Assembly (NCBI GenBank): GCA_948440265.1
Contig: CAOJOK010000001.1
Coordinates: 412,187 to 476,186 of the forward strand
Source: an uncultured Clostridia bacterium
GTDB lineage: Bacteria; Bacillota; Clostridia; Christensenellales; Pumilibacteraceae
DNA: 64,000 nt
Direction: 5' to 3'
Part shown: positions 46,312 to 53,501 of the stretch, one piece after another
Position numbering within the stretch: position 1 is the first letter of the stretch
Layout of the letters: each line of letters begins with the position of its first letter
Notes under the pieces: generated by a model
The model's input: only the letters and a program-made list of their open reading frames with translations
Told to the model about the DNA's origin: nothing
Database searches by the model: none
Position numbers and translations under genes: made by a program

Positions 46312-47085
46312 TTACACGATTACGCCGCACCTACGGAGAAAGTGCTGTACTTCGCTTACGGGTATGGCAATGTTCATACCCTGCGCCTTGCTTCCGTCGT
46401 AATTGCGCCTGCCTGCGACGTGAGTGCCTATCACCAGACCTTCGGCGTTGAACACCGGTCCGCCGCTGTTTCCGGGGTTGGTGGCGCAGTCGTACATAAG
46501 CTGTCCGTTTCTGTCCTTATCGCTGACGATACCGCTTGTTATGCAGGTGCCGCACCCGAGAGAGTTGCCTATGACGTACACCGGCTCTCCCGTGCGTACT
46601 TTTTCGTACCTGCCGAATTTAAGCACCTTTACGCCGACGGGAATACGCGACAGCTTTATCAGAGCCAAATCCGCATTCGTGCTGAAACGCGCTCTGTCGT
46701 GCGTACCCATTTCCACCACTCTTGCGGAAACTGCCTCCCCTGCGATTTTCACGGTACAGCTGCCGCAGGAGTCGCCGCTCTCGGTCGAAACGACGTGGGA
46801 ATTGGTTATGCCGTAACCCTCGGGCGTGATTAAATAGCCGCTACCGCTTCCGTAAGGCGTGGATATTTCCAATATGCCGCCTTCGTTTATCTCGTACAGG
46901 TCGGCGCCGCTCAATTGCCTATGCGTATCGCTTTCGCGCGCGTTCTGTCTTGCAGGCTCGGTATACTTCGGCGCGGGTGCGGGCGCGGGAGCTTCTTCGA
47001 ACTCGGCGCCGCAAAACACGCAACGAAACTTCCCGCCGCCCAAATCCTTACATTCGCCGCCGCAGGCTTTACATTCTTTTGTCAT
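46312..47085 (-). CDS. Zinc ribbon plus trypsin-like serine protease, cytosolic
   Basis: A 257-residue protein. Residues 5-27 are a zinc ribbon (CKACGGECKDLGGGKFRCVFC), then an Ala/Pro linker. The trypsin-like domain has His in YGITNSHVVS, Asp in TNADLALIKLS and Ser in TNPGNSGGPVFN. No signal peptide or membrane helix is seen, so it should act in the cytosol, unlike most HtrA-type enzymes; there is no PDZ domain. Its zinc ribbon matches the style of the TIR-LRR and SPFH partners. It lies 14 bp after the AAA+ gene and 51 bp before the TIR gene, with GGAG before the ATG. Confidence 0.88.
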   Translation of the reverse strand: MTKECKACGGECKDLGGGKFRCVFCGAEFEEAPAPAPAPKYTEPARQNARESDTHRQLSGADLYEINEGGILEISTPYGSGSGYLITPEGYGITNSHVVSTESGDSCGSCTVKIAGEAVSARVVEMGTHDRARFSTNADLALIKLSRIPVGVKVLKFGRYEKVRTGEPVYVIGNSLGCGTCITSGIVSDKDRNGQLMYDCATNPGNSGGPVFNAEGLVIGTHVAGRRNYDGSKAQGMNIAIPVSEVQHFLRRCGVIV

Positions 47086-47099
47086 CTCGAAAGTCTCCT

Positions 47100-49190
47100 T
47101 TAATCGTTCTGTGTTTTCCAGGCAAGTAATTTTTCTATATCTTCGCTTTGCACGGAGGAGGTTACGGTTTCGAGCGCGCCGTCTATATCTTCGTTTTTCA
47201 GCGTCTTTTCGCCCGTTTCCACCGCTCTCAACGCAGACAGTTCTTCAGCCTTATCCAAAAGCGCGGATATATCCGAGCCGTTGAAACCGTTGGTCTTTTC
47301 CACCGCCGCGGCAACGTCTATATCGCCGTCCACGGCAACGATGCCCTTTTCGCGTATCTTTTCGATACGGCGGTTTATCATATACTCTCTCGCCGCGGTA
47401 TCGGGAAGTCCGACGTACACTCTCGTGCCGAATCTGCCCGGTCTGACAAAGGCGCTGTCCACGTCCCACGGCTTGTTTGTGGCGGCAATCAGAAACAGTA
47501 TATTATCCGTCTTTTTGCCGTATGCTTCTATGCCTTGAAGCTGTGAGAGCAGTTCGCTGCGGAGCTGTTTTGCGTACTGCGACTTTGTACTCTTGGGAGA
47601 GATTGAGTCCATCTCGTCGAAATATATGACGGCACACGGGAATTCCCTTGCCTGCGCGAACAGTGCGCGCACGGCTTTCTCGGTATTTCCGACGCCCTGA
47701 TTGAGCAAATCGGACGGCTTTACCGAGCAGAATTTCGCGCCTATTTCGTTGGCTATCGCCGCCGCTATCATTGTCTTGCCCGTGCCCGGAGGTCCGTACA
47801 GCAGCAGTCCGCCGCCGCTCTTTCTGACATAGCCTTCGAACACTTCGGGGTGCGTCAGCGGCAGCAGCACTTTGACCCTGACCACTTCTTTCACGCTGTC
47901 CAAACCTGCTATGTCGTCGAAGTTTATGACGGGCAGGCTGTCCCAATCGAACTTATAATCGGACGCCGCTCCGCCACCTTCTTCCAGCACTTTGTCTTCG
48001 GGGGTCTGCGATTTTTCTTCTCTTTTCGGTTTCGTATCCGAAGGGGTATCCGTTTTTGTTTCGCCGCAGGTATCGGCGTCGATATCGATATCGAAAATCT
48101 CGTCGGGCAAGTCGGACAGTGTGAGCGTCATCATCTCGGCGTCGGTCGGGTCGGACATTCTCGCCACCCTGCCCGACTGTCTTGTTACAATCGTTTCATA
48201 CAGGTTGCGGACGTCTCTGCCGTTGCCGAAGTTCTCGTTGCGCTTTCTATACATCTTTTCGAAGTGCAGAGAGAGCGCTTTTCTTGCGTCGCTATCCAGA
48301 GAGTAGCTGTCTTTCGAGCACATTCTCGCAAAGATATTGTAAAGCTCTTCGCCCGTATAGTCGGGAAAGTGAATGAAGTTTTTAAAGCGCGAGCGCAGTC
48401 CGGGGTTGGAGTTTATGAACTTCTCCATAGGCTTGTCGTAGCCTGCGACTATGACAACGAGATTATCTCTCTTGTCTTCCATTTCTTTGAGTATGGCGTC
48501 TATGGATTCCTGACCGAAGTCGTTGCTTCCGCCGCCGACGAGAGAATACGCTTCGTCTATGAACAGTACGCCGCCGTATGCTTTTTTGAGCACGTCCTTT
48601 GTCTTGACTGCCGTCTGTCCGACATAGCCTGCGACCAATCCGCTTCTGTCCACTTCCACAAGGTGACCTTCTTTAAGCACGCCGAGCGCGCAGTATATCT
48701 GCGCCATAAGCCTTGCCACCGTCGTTTTGCCCGTGCCGGGGTTGCCCGTGAACACGAGGTGATAGGACATATCGGGTACGGGCAGACCGCGCTGTTTACG
48801 CAGGCGGAATACCTTTATCTGGTCCACCCAATCGGATACTTTCTTCTTGACCGTCCCCAGCCCTTCCAGCTCGTTGAGTCTTTTAAGAGCTTCGTCCAGC
48901 GTGATTTTGTCGTTTTTGCTCACGCTGACGTTGCCGCCGTCCTTTTCTTCTTCGCCTGTTGCCGCTTTCTTTTCCGCGCCGATATTCTCGGCGAACTCGA
49001 CAATGCTCTTTGCCCTGCGGTAGCGCGTCTTTTGAAGCTGACCGTCGCTCTGCTTTGCCATTTTGAGCATTTGCTCCGCCGCCAGCATATAGTATTTTTT
49101 AGCAAGAGCTTTATCGCCTTTGTCCAAACTCAACTTGGCTTTCTTATAATACAAGTCGAAAGTCTCGCTTAACAAATTCATTTCGTCCAT
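47100..49190 (-). CDS. MIT-like domain plus CbxX-type and Vps4-type AAA+ ATPase
   Basis: A 696-residue protein. Residues 5-72 form a three-helix MIT-like domain (ETFDLYYKKAKLSLDKGDKA, then KYYMLAAEQMLKMAK). The first AAA+ domain, about 97-345, is of the CbxX/SpoVK type, with Walker A GNPGTGKT 149-156, Walker B LFIDEAY and NPGLRSRF. A disordered acidic linker covers 365-412. The second AAA+ domain, about 420-665, is Vps4/katanin-like: FDDIAGLDSVKEVV, Walker A GPPGTGKT 466-473, Walker B VIYFDEMDS, and RPGRF. The end (NEDIDGALETV to SVQSEDIEKLLAW) resembles the Vps4 C-terminal region. Likely to remodel the adjacent Snf7-like polymers. The tandem of these two AAA types is unusual. Confidence 0.88.
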   Translation of the reverse strand: MDEMNLLSETFDLYYKKAKLSLDKGDKALAKKYYMLAAEQMLKMAKQSDGQLQKTRYRRAKSIVEFAENIGAEKKAATGEEEKDGGNVSVSKNDKITLDEALKRLNELEGLGTVKKKVSDWVDQIKVFRLRKQRGLPVPDMSYHLVFTGNPGTGKTTVARLMAQIYCALGVLKEGHLVEVDRSGLVAGYVGQTAVKTKDVLKKAYGGVLFIDEAYSLVGGGSNDFGQESIDAILKEMEDKRDNLVVIVAGYDKPMEKFINSNPGLRSRFKNFIHFPDYTGEELYNIFARMCSKDSYSLDSDARKALSLHFEKMYRKRNENFGNGRDVRNLYETIVTRQSGRVARMSDPTDAEMMTLTLSDLPDEIFDIDIDADTCGETKTDTPSDTKPKREEKSQTPEDKVLEEGGGAASDYKFDWDSLPVINFDDIAGLDSVKEVVRVKVLLPLTHPEVFEGYVRKSGGGLLLYGPPGTGKTMIAAAIANEIGAKFCSVKPSDLLNQGVGNTEKAVRALFAQAREFPCAVIYFDEMDSISPKSTKSQYAKQLRSELLSQLQGIEAYGKKTDNILFLIAATNKPWDVDSAFVRPGRFGTRVYVGLPDTAAREYMINRRIEKIREKGIVAVDGDIDVAAAVEKTNGFNGSDISALLDKAEELSALRAVETGEKTLKNEDIDGALETVTSSVQSEDIEKLLAWKTQND

Positions 49191-49205
49191 TCGGATTTTT
49201 CCTTA

Positions 49206-49778
49206 TCAAATGCCTGAATCTATCTTCTTTTTAAGTTCGGCAAGCTCTTTGTCTATCATATTCTCCATAGCGTCGTCCGCCGCCGCGTTCGAGAATATCT
49301 GTTCCAGCTCTTTGTCTTCCGCCGCATTGCCGCTTGACGACACTGTGGAGAATGCCGATTCCGTTTCGTCCATAAAGTTTTCTATCTGTTCGGTCTGCAT
49401 TTCCACGCCCATCATAGCTTCGTTGAACTGCGCCTGCACTTTCAAGAAGTCCTTTTCCTTGGTTATCTTCATCATATCCTTGGACAGCGAGCTCATACCC
49501 TGCAAAAACTGCGACGTCATCTGCGTCATATCTTTCATCTGCGACGTGATTTCGAAATTCAGTTTCATTTCGTACACGCGCTTTTGCTGTACTATCGTCA
49601 TTTTGAGTCCGGAAAGCGCAAGGTTGTATTGCGCGGCAAGTCCGCGCTGTTTTGCCTGCTTGCCCGCTTCTATGTAGACCTGCTTCTGCTCTTCCAGCTT
49701 TTGTATCTGCTTATTCATTGCGTTGACCGTCTTTTTGATAAGCATTTTCTTTTCCAATTCTTTTTTAGCGTTTGCCAT
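49206..49778 (-). CDS. Snf7/ESCRT-III-like protein B with MIM1-like C-terminus
   Basis: A 190-residue, wholly helical protein. Residues 1-75 form a basic helical hairpin (KKTVNAMNKQIQKLEEQKQ ... AKQRGLAAQYNLALSGLKM), then a Met/Gln-rich helix (EITSQMKDMTQMTSQFLQGM) and an acidic C-terminal part, the order of Vps2/Vps24-type ESCRT-III subunits. The last helix, E172 to K183 (ENMIDKELAELK), fits the MIM1 consensus (D/E)xxLxxRLxxL(K/R) with Ile for the first Leu and Glu for Arg. MIM1 is what binds the Vps4 MIT domain in eukaryotes and archaea. It is 15 bp upstream of the MIT-AAA gene. GAAGGAG precedes the ATG. Confidence 0.8.
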   Translation of the reverse strand: MANAKKELEKKMLIKKTVNAMNKQIQKLEEQKQVYIEAGKQAKQRGLAAQYNLALSGLKMTIVQQKRVYEMKLNFEITSQMKDMTQMTSQFLQGMSSLSKDMMKITKEKDFLKVQAQFNEAMMGVEMQTEQIENFMDETESAFSTVSSSGNAAEDKELEQIFSNAAADDAMENMIDKELAELKKKIDSGI

Positions 49779-49790
49779 TGTTTAACTCCT

Positions 49791-50387
49791 TCACTCGGTA
49801 TCGACGCTCTTTTTTTCTTCTGCCGCCGCCGCTTCGGACAGGCTCTGTTCGTTTTCGATTTGCTCCTCTTCTTCGAACATAGACAGCAGTGCGTTATCGT
49901 CCTGGTTCATTCCGTATATGGTCTGGTTCTTCTCGTACGCTTCTTCCACGGTGCGGAAGGTTTCGTCGGCGGAGGTCAGCACTTCTTCTGCCGCCACTTT
50001 GGTGCCGAGAGCGCCGTTTAAAAATTTCGCAAGACCTTTCTGGTCCTTTAACAGATTGCCGAGCGACGCTTTCTGCGTATTCTTGAAAAACTTATTGTCG
50101 TCGATTGCCGCTTTCAGTTTGTTCAGCAGCTGTATGTTATACATAAGATACATAGCGCGCTGAATGTCCTGCTCGCGTTCCGACTTCAACATATTTATCT
50201 TCTTTGCATAGAAGAGCTGCATATCTTTCGATTTTTCGCTCTTGCCCTTTTTCATAAGGTCGTCTACCTGCGCCTGCTTCTGCATAAGTCCGTCTTCTAT
50301 CTCTTTGGACTGCTGTTCCAAATCGCAAATCGCGGTGACGACTTCTTCTCTGGTCAGTTTATCGTATTTGCTTTTAAAAGGCCACAT
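49791..50387 (-). CDS. Snf7/ESCRT-III-like protein A
   Basis: About 198 residues from ATG 50387 (GAGG 5 nt upstream), beginning MWPFKSKYDKLTREEVV. A basic N-terminal segment, long helices (LEQQSKEIEDGLMQKQAQVDD, then KKGKSEKSKDMQLFYAKKIN) and a Glu-rich tail with FEEEEQIENEQ match the layout of Snf7 core subunits: basic hairpin first, acidic autoinhibitory tail last. Sequence identity to known ESCRT-III is low, so the call rests on layout, on its sister gene and on the Vps4-like partner. It could alternatively be a PspA/Vipp1-like divergent member of the same superfamily. Confidence 0.65.
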   Translation of the reverse strand: MWPFKSKYDKLTREEVVTAICDLEQQSKEIEDGLMQKQAQVDDLMKKGKSEKSKDMQLFYAKKINMLKSEREQDIQRAMYLMYNIQLLNKLKAAIDDNKFFKNTQKASLGNLLKDQKGLAKFLNGALGTKVAAEEVLTSADETFRTVEEAYEKNQTIYGMNQDDNALLSMFEEEEQIENEQSLSEAAAAEEKKSVDTE

Positions 50388-50394
50388 ATCAACC

Positions 50395-50826
50395 TCACTG
50401 CTGTTTGACGCCGCGGTCGGCAATCGTGAGCTTTATCTGTTTGATGAGATTTTCCGTCTTTTTGTCTTCTTCGCCGTCGGTTTTGGTGAGCGCGATTTTA
50501 AGGTCGCCGATAAGGTTGGTTATCTTCTTGTCGAGCTCGAATACGTCGTCTTTCACGGACGGCATAAGATATTTTATTTTTTCCTGCAATTCTTTGAGTT
50601 CGGCGATAAGCTCGGCGTTATTTTCGGCAAGCACCAAGAGTGCTTCCACCGAAGCGGCGTTTGCCGCAATCAAGTCTCTGTCTTCCTTGTTTCTGTCGCC
50701 GTCCGTTCCGCGGCGTTTTCTTCCCGTAAGGAAGAAAACAACTGCAAGCACCGCAATCAAAGCAACTGCGCCTATTACTATTCCTATGATAAGCGGCATA
50801 TTTACCGCAAGCAATAATCCGTTCAT
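50395..50826 (-). CDS. Membrane-anchored coiled-coil protein
   Basis: A 143-residue protein: one N-terminal membrane helix (PLIIGIVIGAVALIAVLAVVFFL) followed by a basic stop (GRKRRG) and about 95 residues of heptad-rich helix (ASVEALLVLAENNAELIAELKELQEKI). This topology leaves the coiled coil in the cytosol, where it could recruit the Snf7-like proteins to the membrane. It lies 12 bp after the SPFH gene and 7 bp before Snf7-A. GGAGAG precedes the ATG. No family recognised. Confidence 0.75.
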   Translation of the reverse strand: MNGLLLAVNMPLIIGIVIGAVALIAVLAVVFFLTGRKRRGTDGDRNKEDRDLIAANAASVEALLVLAENNAELIAELKELQEKIKYLMPSVKDDVFELDKKITNLIGDLKIALTKTDGEEDKKTENLIKQIKLTIADRGVKQQ

Positions 50827-50838
50827 TTTACACTCTCC

Positions 50839-51870
50839 TTATTTCAACTCGTTGCCGCAGGACGAGCAGAATTTCGCGCCTGCATCATTTTTGTTTCCGC
50901 ACTTTTCGCACACTTTTTCCGTTACGACGGGTTTGCCGCAATTGGGACAGAAAGCCGCCGCCCCCGGTACGGGTTTGCCGCAATGCGCGCAGAACTGTCC
51001 GCCCGCCGCCGCGCCGCCGCTGCCGCCCGTGCTCGGGTGACCTATGACTTTGAGCACGTCGTAATAGGCTTTCTTGTCTTCCAGTTCCAGCTTTCTCAAA
51101 TATACGTCTCTTTCGAACTTCTTGTCGTCCAGTCTTTCCAGCTCGGCAAGGTATTCTTTGAGTTTGCGCTGACGCTGTGCTTCTTTAGCGAAGTCGTCTA
51201 TGCTCTTGCCTTCTTCGTCGGTTATGCCGACGTACTCTATGATGAAGTGGTCGAGACCGATACCCCAGCTCTTTGCAAAGCTTTCCGACAGTATCTCTCC
51301 CACTCTCTCGCCTATTTCCTTTTTCTCCGCCGCGAACTGGTCGTACGTCAGTTTTCTTTCCCTGACTACGCGCAGGAAGCAATCGGTGAACTCGTTGACG
51401 ACTTCGGCTCCGAAACGCTTTTTGAAGTCTTCCAAATCGAACTCGCTGCGTGCGCCGACGACCTTGCGGAAGAACTGCTCGCAATTGACGATATGTATTC
51501 CGAACTGTCCGCGCGCGCCGACGTTGACGACTTCCGAGCTCGCTTCGTCGCGGTATTTAAAGCGCTGGGGCGTTCCCCACAAAATGACGACGTCGGTGTC
51601 TTTCGGCATATAGACTACTTCGACGGAAAAGCCTTTCTTCCAATCCTTGATTTCCTTTTTGCCGTCGAATACGTCATAATGTCCGCTGTCGTATATGCGC
51701 GCGTCTCCGCCGCCCTTTATGACATAGGCGCGGTGCGTCAGCGGCACTTCAATCATTGCGTTCTTATTCGTAACGATGTCGTTTACACGAACGAACAGGA
51801 TACTGTTGTCATTCACGCTTGCCTTGCAAAGGTTTTGCTCGAACTTGATAATCTGCGGTTTTCCAAACAT
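50839..51870 (-). CDS. SPFH-domain protein with double zinc ribbon (YdjI-like)
   Basis: A 343-residue protein, first gene of the operon. Residues about 20-230 are the SPFH/band-7-like domain of the cytosolic YdjI group (PLTHRAYVIKGGGDARIYDSGHYDVF, then YVGITDEEGKSIDDFAKEAQRQRKL). A charged helical arm follows. Residues about 294-340 carry two zinc ribbons (CAHCGKPVPGAAAFCPNC and CEKCGNKNDAGAKFCSSC). In B. subtilis the ydjFGHI operon joins a PspA (ESCRT-III superfamily) to the SPFH protein YdjI, a close parallel to this gene order. No transmembrane helix. Confidence 0.88.
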   Translation of the reverse strand: MFGKPQIIKFEQNLCKASVNDNSILFVRVNDIVTNKNAMIEVPLTHRAYVIKGGGDARIYDSGHYDVFDGKKEIKDWKKGFSVEVVYMPKDTDVVILWGTPQRFKYRDEASSEVVNVGARGQFGIHIVNCEQFFRKVVGARSEFDLEDFKKRFGAEVVNEFTDCFLRVVRERKLTYDQFAAEKKEIGERVGEILSESFAKSWGIGLDHFIIEYVGITDEEGKSIDDFAKEAQRQRKLKEYLAELERLDDKKFERDVYLRKLELEDKKAYYDVLKVIGHPSTGGSGGAAAGGQFCAHCGKPVPGAAAFCPNCGKPVVTEKVCEKCGNKNDAGAKFCSSCGNELK

Positions 51871-51934
51871 AATTTATCTCCTTATCTTCTATTTTTCATA
51901 TTCCTTATAAATATATATTTTTTTACACGCATTT

Positions 51935-51963
51935 ATTATAAAGTAAAACCCGATATTTGTCAA
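51935..51963 (-). promoter_or_regulatory. Perfect promoter of the ESCRT-like/TIR operon
   Basis: Minus strand: TTGACA (51963-51958), 17 bp, TATAAT (51940-51935). The leader before the SPFH ATG is about 58 nt and ends in AAGGAGATAAATT. Confidence 0.88.
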
Positions 51964-52055
51964 TGATTTTGAAAATATAATTCTCTTTTGAACTTATTCT
52001 AAAGCAGGCAAGCCGTTAGCAGCCTGTTTGCGAGTATGCTTTTTTCGGCGGCGGC

Positions 52056-52090
52056 AAAAAAACAACCCGAAACGAAAAATCGAATCGGGT
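52056..52090 (-). terminator. Terminator of the deacetylase operon
   Basis: ACCCGA (52065-52070) pairs with TCGGGT (52085-52090); on the minus strand TGTTTTTTT follows. It insulates the ESCRT-like operon from upstream transcription. Confidence 0.8.
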
Positions 52091-52126
52091 CGGTGAAAAT
52101 CGGTTATTATTCCGCACGAAAGAAAA

Positions 52127-52558
52127 TCAGAGATAGTGTTTCATTTCGTCGAGATTTTTCTGTTCTATGCATTTCAAGCGGTATGCGAGATTTACGGCGT
52201 CGCAGTTGCAGTCGCTGTGCTCTTTCAACTGTTTGGTGACGTCTATGATTCCCATAGTGCTGCCCTGTATCACCATTTCGGCAATATGTTCCGCGGACTT
52301 ATCCATCATCGTCTTGGCGTTTATCATAACGCGGCAACAAAACTGCGTTATCTTGGAGCCGTCTTCCGGCTGTTCGCCCGCCGCCGCAAGTTTCTCTTTC
52401 GCCTGCACTTCCACCGTGCGGTATTCCGCGACCTGACTTTGAAGGGTCTCTTTCAGGCGCTCGTCTTTTACGTCGGGCATAAGCGTTTCGAGATTGTCTC
52501 CGCCCATCTTCGCATTGCGGTTGATATAATTCAACAGCTGTTTGTCTTTTTCCGTCAT
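52127..52558 (-). CDS. Helical, ferritin-like hypothetical protein
   Basis: A 143-residue protein predicted as a four-helix bundle (DKQLLNYINRNAKMGGDNLETLM, LKETLQSQVAEYRTVEVQAKEKL, CCRVMINAKTMMDKSAEHIAEM, LKEHSDCNCDAVNLAYRLK). It resembles small ferritin-like DUF proteins of Clostridia, but the Glu-x-x-His metal pairs are not complete enough to claim metal binding. AAGGAG precedes the ATG. It lies 23 bp after the polysaccharide deacetylase and likely shares its mRNA. Confidence 0.65.
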   Translation of the reverse strand: MTEKDKQLLNYINRNAKMGGDNLETLMPDVKDERLKETLQSQVAEYRTVEVQAKEKLAAAGEQPEDGSKITQFCCRVMINAKTMMDKSAEHIAEMVIQGSTMGIIDVTKQLKEHSDCNCDAVNLAYRLKCIEQKNLDEMKHYL

Positions 52559-52581
52559 TTATATATACTCCTTTAAAAATA

Positions 52582-53415
52582 TTACTTTATTCCGAGCTTT
52601 TCGAAATAGCGTTTTTCGGACAGTTTCGCCGAACGGTTCACGCGTTTGAGCCACATAAGTCTGTCCGTGTCGCCCTTTCTCAATCTGTTTACGCCTTCCG
52701 CGCAGGTAAGCACGGCGTCATAGCCCAAAGATTTCAACAGCTTGGGCGTGGAACTCGAATAGCTTCCGAACGGATAGGCGAACACTTTCGTATCTATGCC
52801 GCAGGCGTGTTTTATATAGTCGTGGCATTTTTTGCAGTCGCTCGTAAAAGTCTTTTTATACTCGTCTTCGCTTTCGCCGCGCTTCTTCATCACGCCGCGC
52901 CTGCCTTTCAGCGCGTGCATATCATAGCTGTGGTTGCCTATCTCCACAATGCCGCTCTTATGAATTTCGGCAAGCTCTTTTTCGTTCATATACGAATAAG
53001 AACTGCTGCGCTTTTTCTTGCCGTTATCCCTTGCGGAAAAGATACCCACCACGTTCACGGTGGCTTTGAACCCGTACTTTTCGAGCAGCGGCAGAGCGTA
53101 TTTCAGGTTATTGTAAAAGCCGTCGTCGAACGTAATCAGAACGGGTTTTTGCGGCAGTTTTGTTCCCTTTTCGACAAAGTTCACCACTTCTTTTACCGAT
53201 ACGGTTTCATAGCCGCGCTCTTTCAAAAAGGCAAAATCGCTTTCCAATATCTTCGGCGATACCACATAATCTCCGACGCCTATATTGCACACGGAATGAT
53301 ACATAAGCACGGGCAGGTCTATTCTCCCGTCGCCTTTTACGGGCGCAGAAAGCCCGACAATGCCCGCAAGCAACGTCATACTTGCAATTATTGCCGATGT
53401 CAACCGTCTGAACAT
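52582..53415 (-). CDS. Polysaccharide deacetylase (NodB family)
   Basis: A 277-residue exported enzyme: N-terminal signal (SAIIASMTLLAGIVGLSAP), then the carbohydrate esterase 4 motifs TFDDGFYNN (catalytic Asp and metal Asp), IGNHSYDMH (H-x(3-4)-H metal ligands), and AYPFGSYSSST. It removes N- or O-acetyl groups from cell-wall or surface glycans outside the cell. The start region LPVLMYHSVCN is typical of PgdA/PdaA-like enzymes of Bacillota. Confidence 0.93.
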   Translation of the reverse strand: MFRRLTSAIIASMTLLAGIVGLSAPVKGDGRIDLPVLMYHSVCNIGVGDYVVSPKILESDFAFLKERGYETVSVKEVVNFVEKGTKLPQKPVLITFDDGFYNNLKYALPLLEKYGFKATVNVVGIFSARDNGKKKRSSSYSYMNEKELAEIHKSGIVEIGNHSYDMHALKGRRGVMKKRGESEDEYKKTFTSDCKKCHDYIKHACGIDTKVFAYPFGSYSSSTPKLLKSLGYDAVLTCAEGVNRLRKGDTDRLMWLKRVNRSAKLSEKRYFEKLGIK

Positions 53416-53457
53416 ACTTTTATTATGTTTAAAACGGCGTTTACATATACGGTTTTA

Positions 53458-53490
53458 CAAAACAAAAGTCGGGCTTTTACACCCGACTTT
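53458..53490 (-). terminator. Terminator of the glycerophosphodiesterase gene
   Basis: AAAGTCGGG (53465-53473) and CCCGACTTT (53482-53490) pair perfectly; TTTTGTTTT follows on the minus strand. Confidence 0.88.
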
Positions 53491-53501
53491 CTCAATCGAT
53501 A

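Noticed and set aside
49206..50387. The two helical proteins as ordinary PspA/Vipp1 or generic coiled coils
   Set aside because: PspA lacks a MIM-type C-terminus and is not paired with MIT-domain Vps4-like ATPases. The basic-hairpin-then-acidic-tail layout fits Snf7 better, though structure prediction is needed to settle it.
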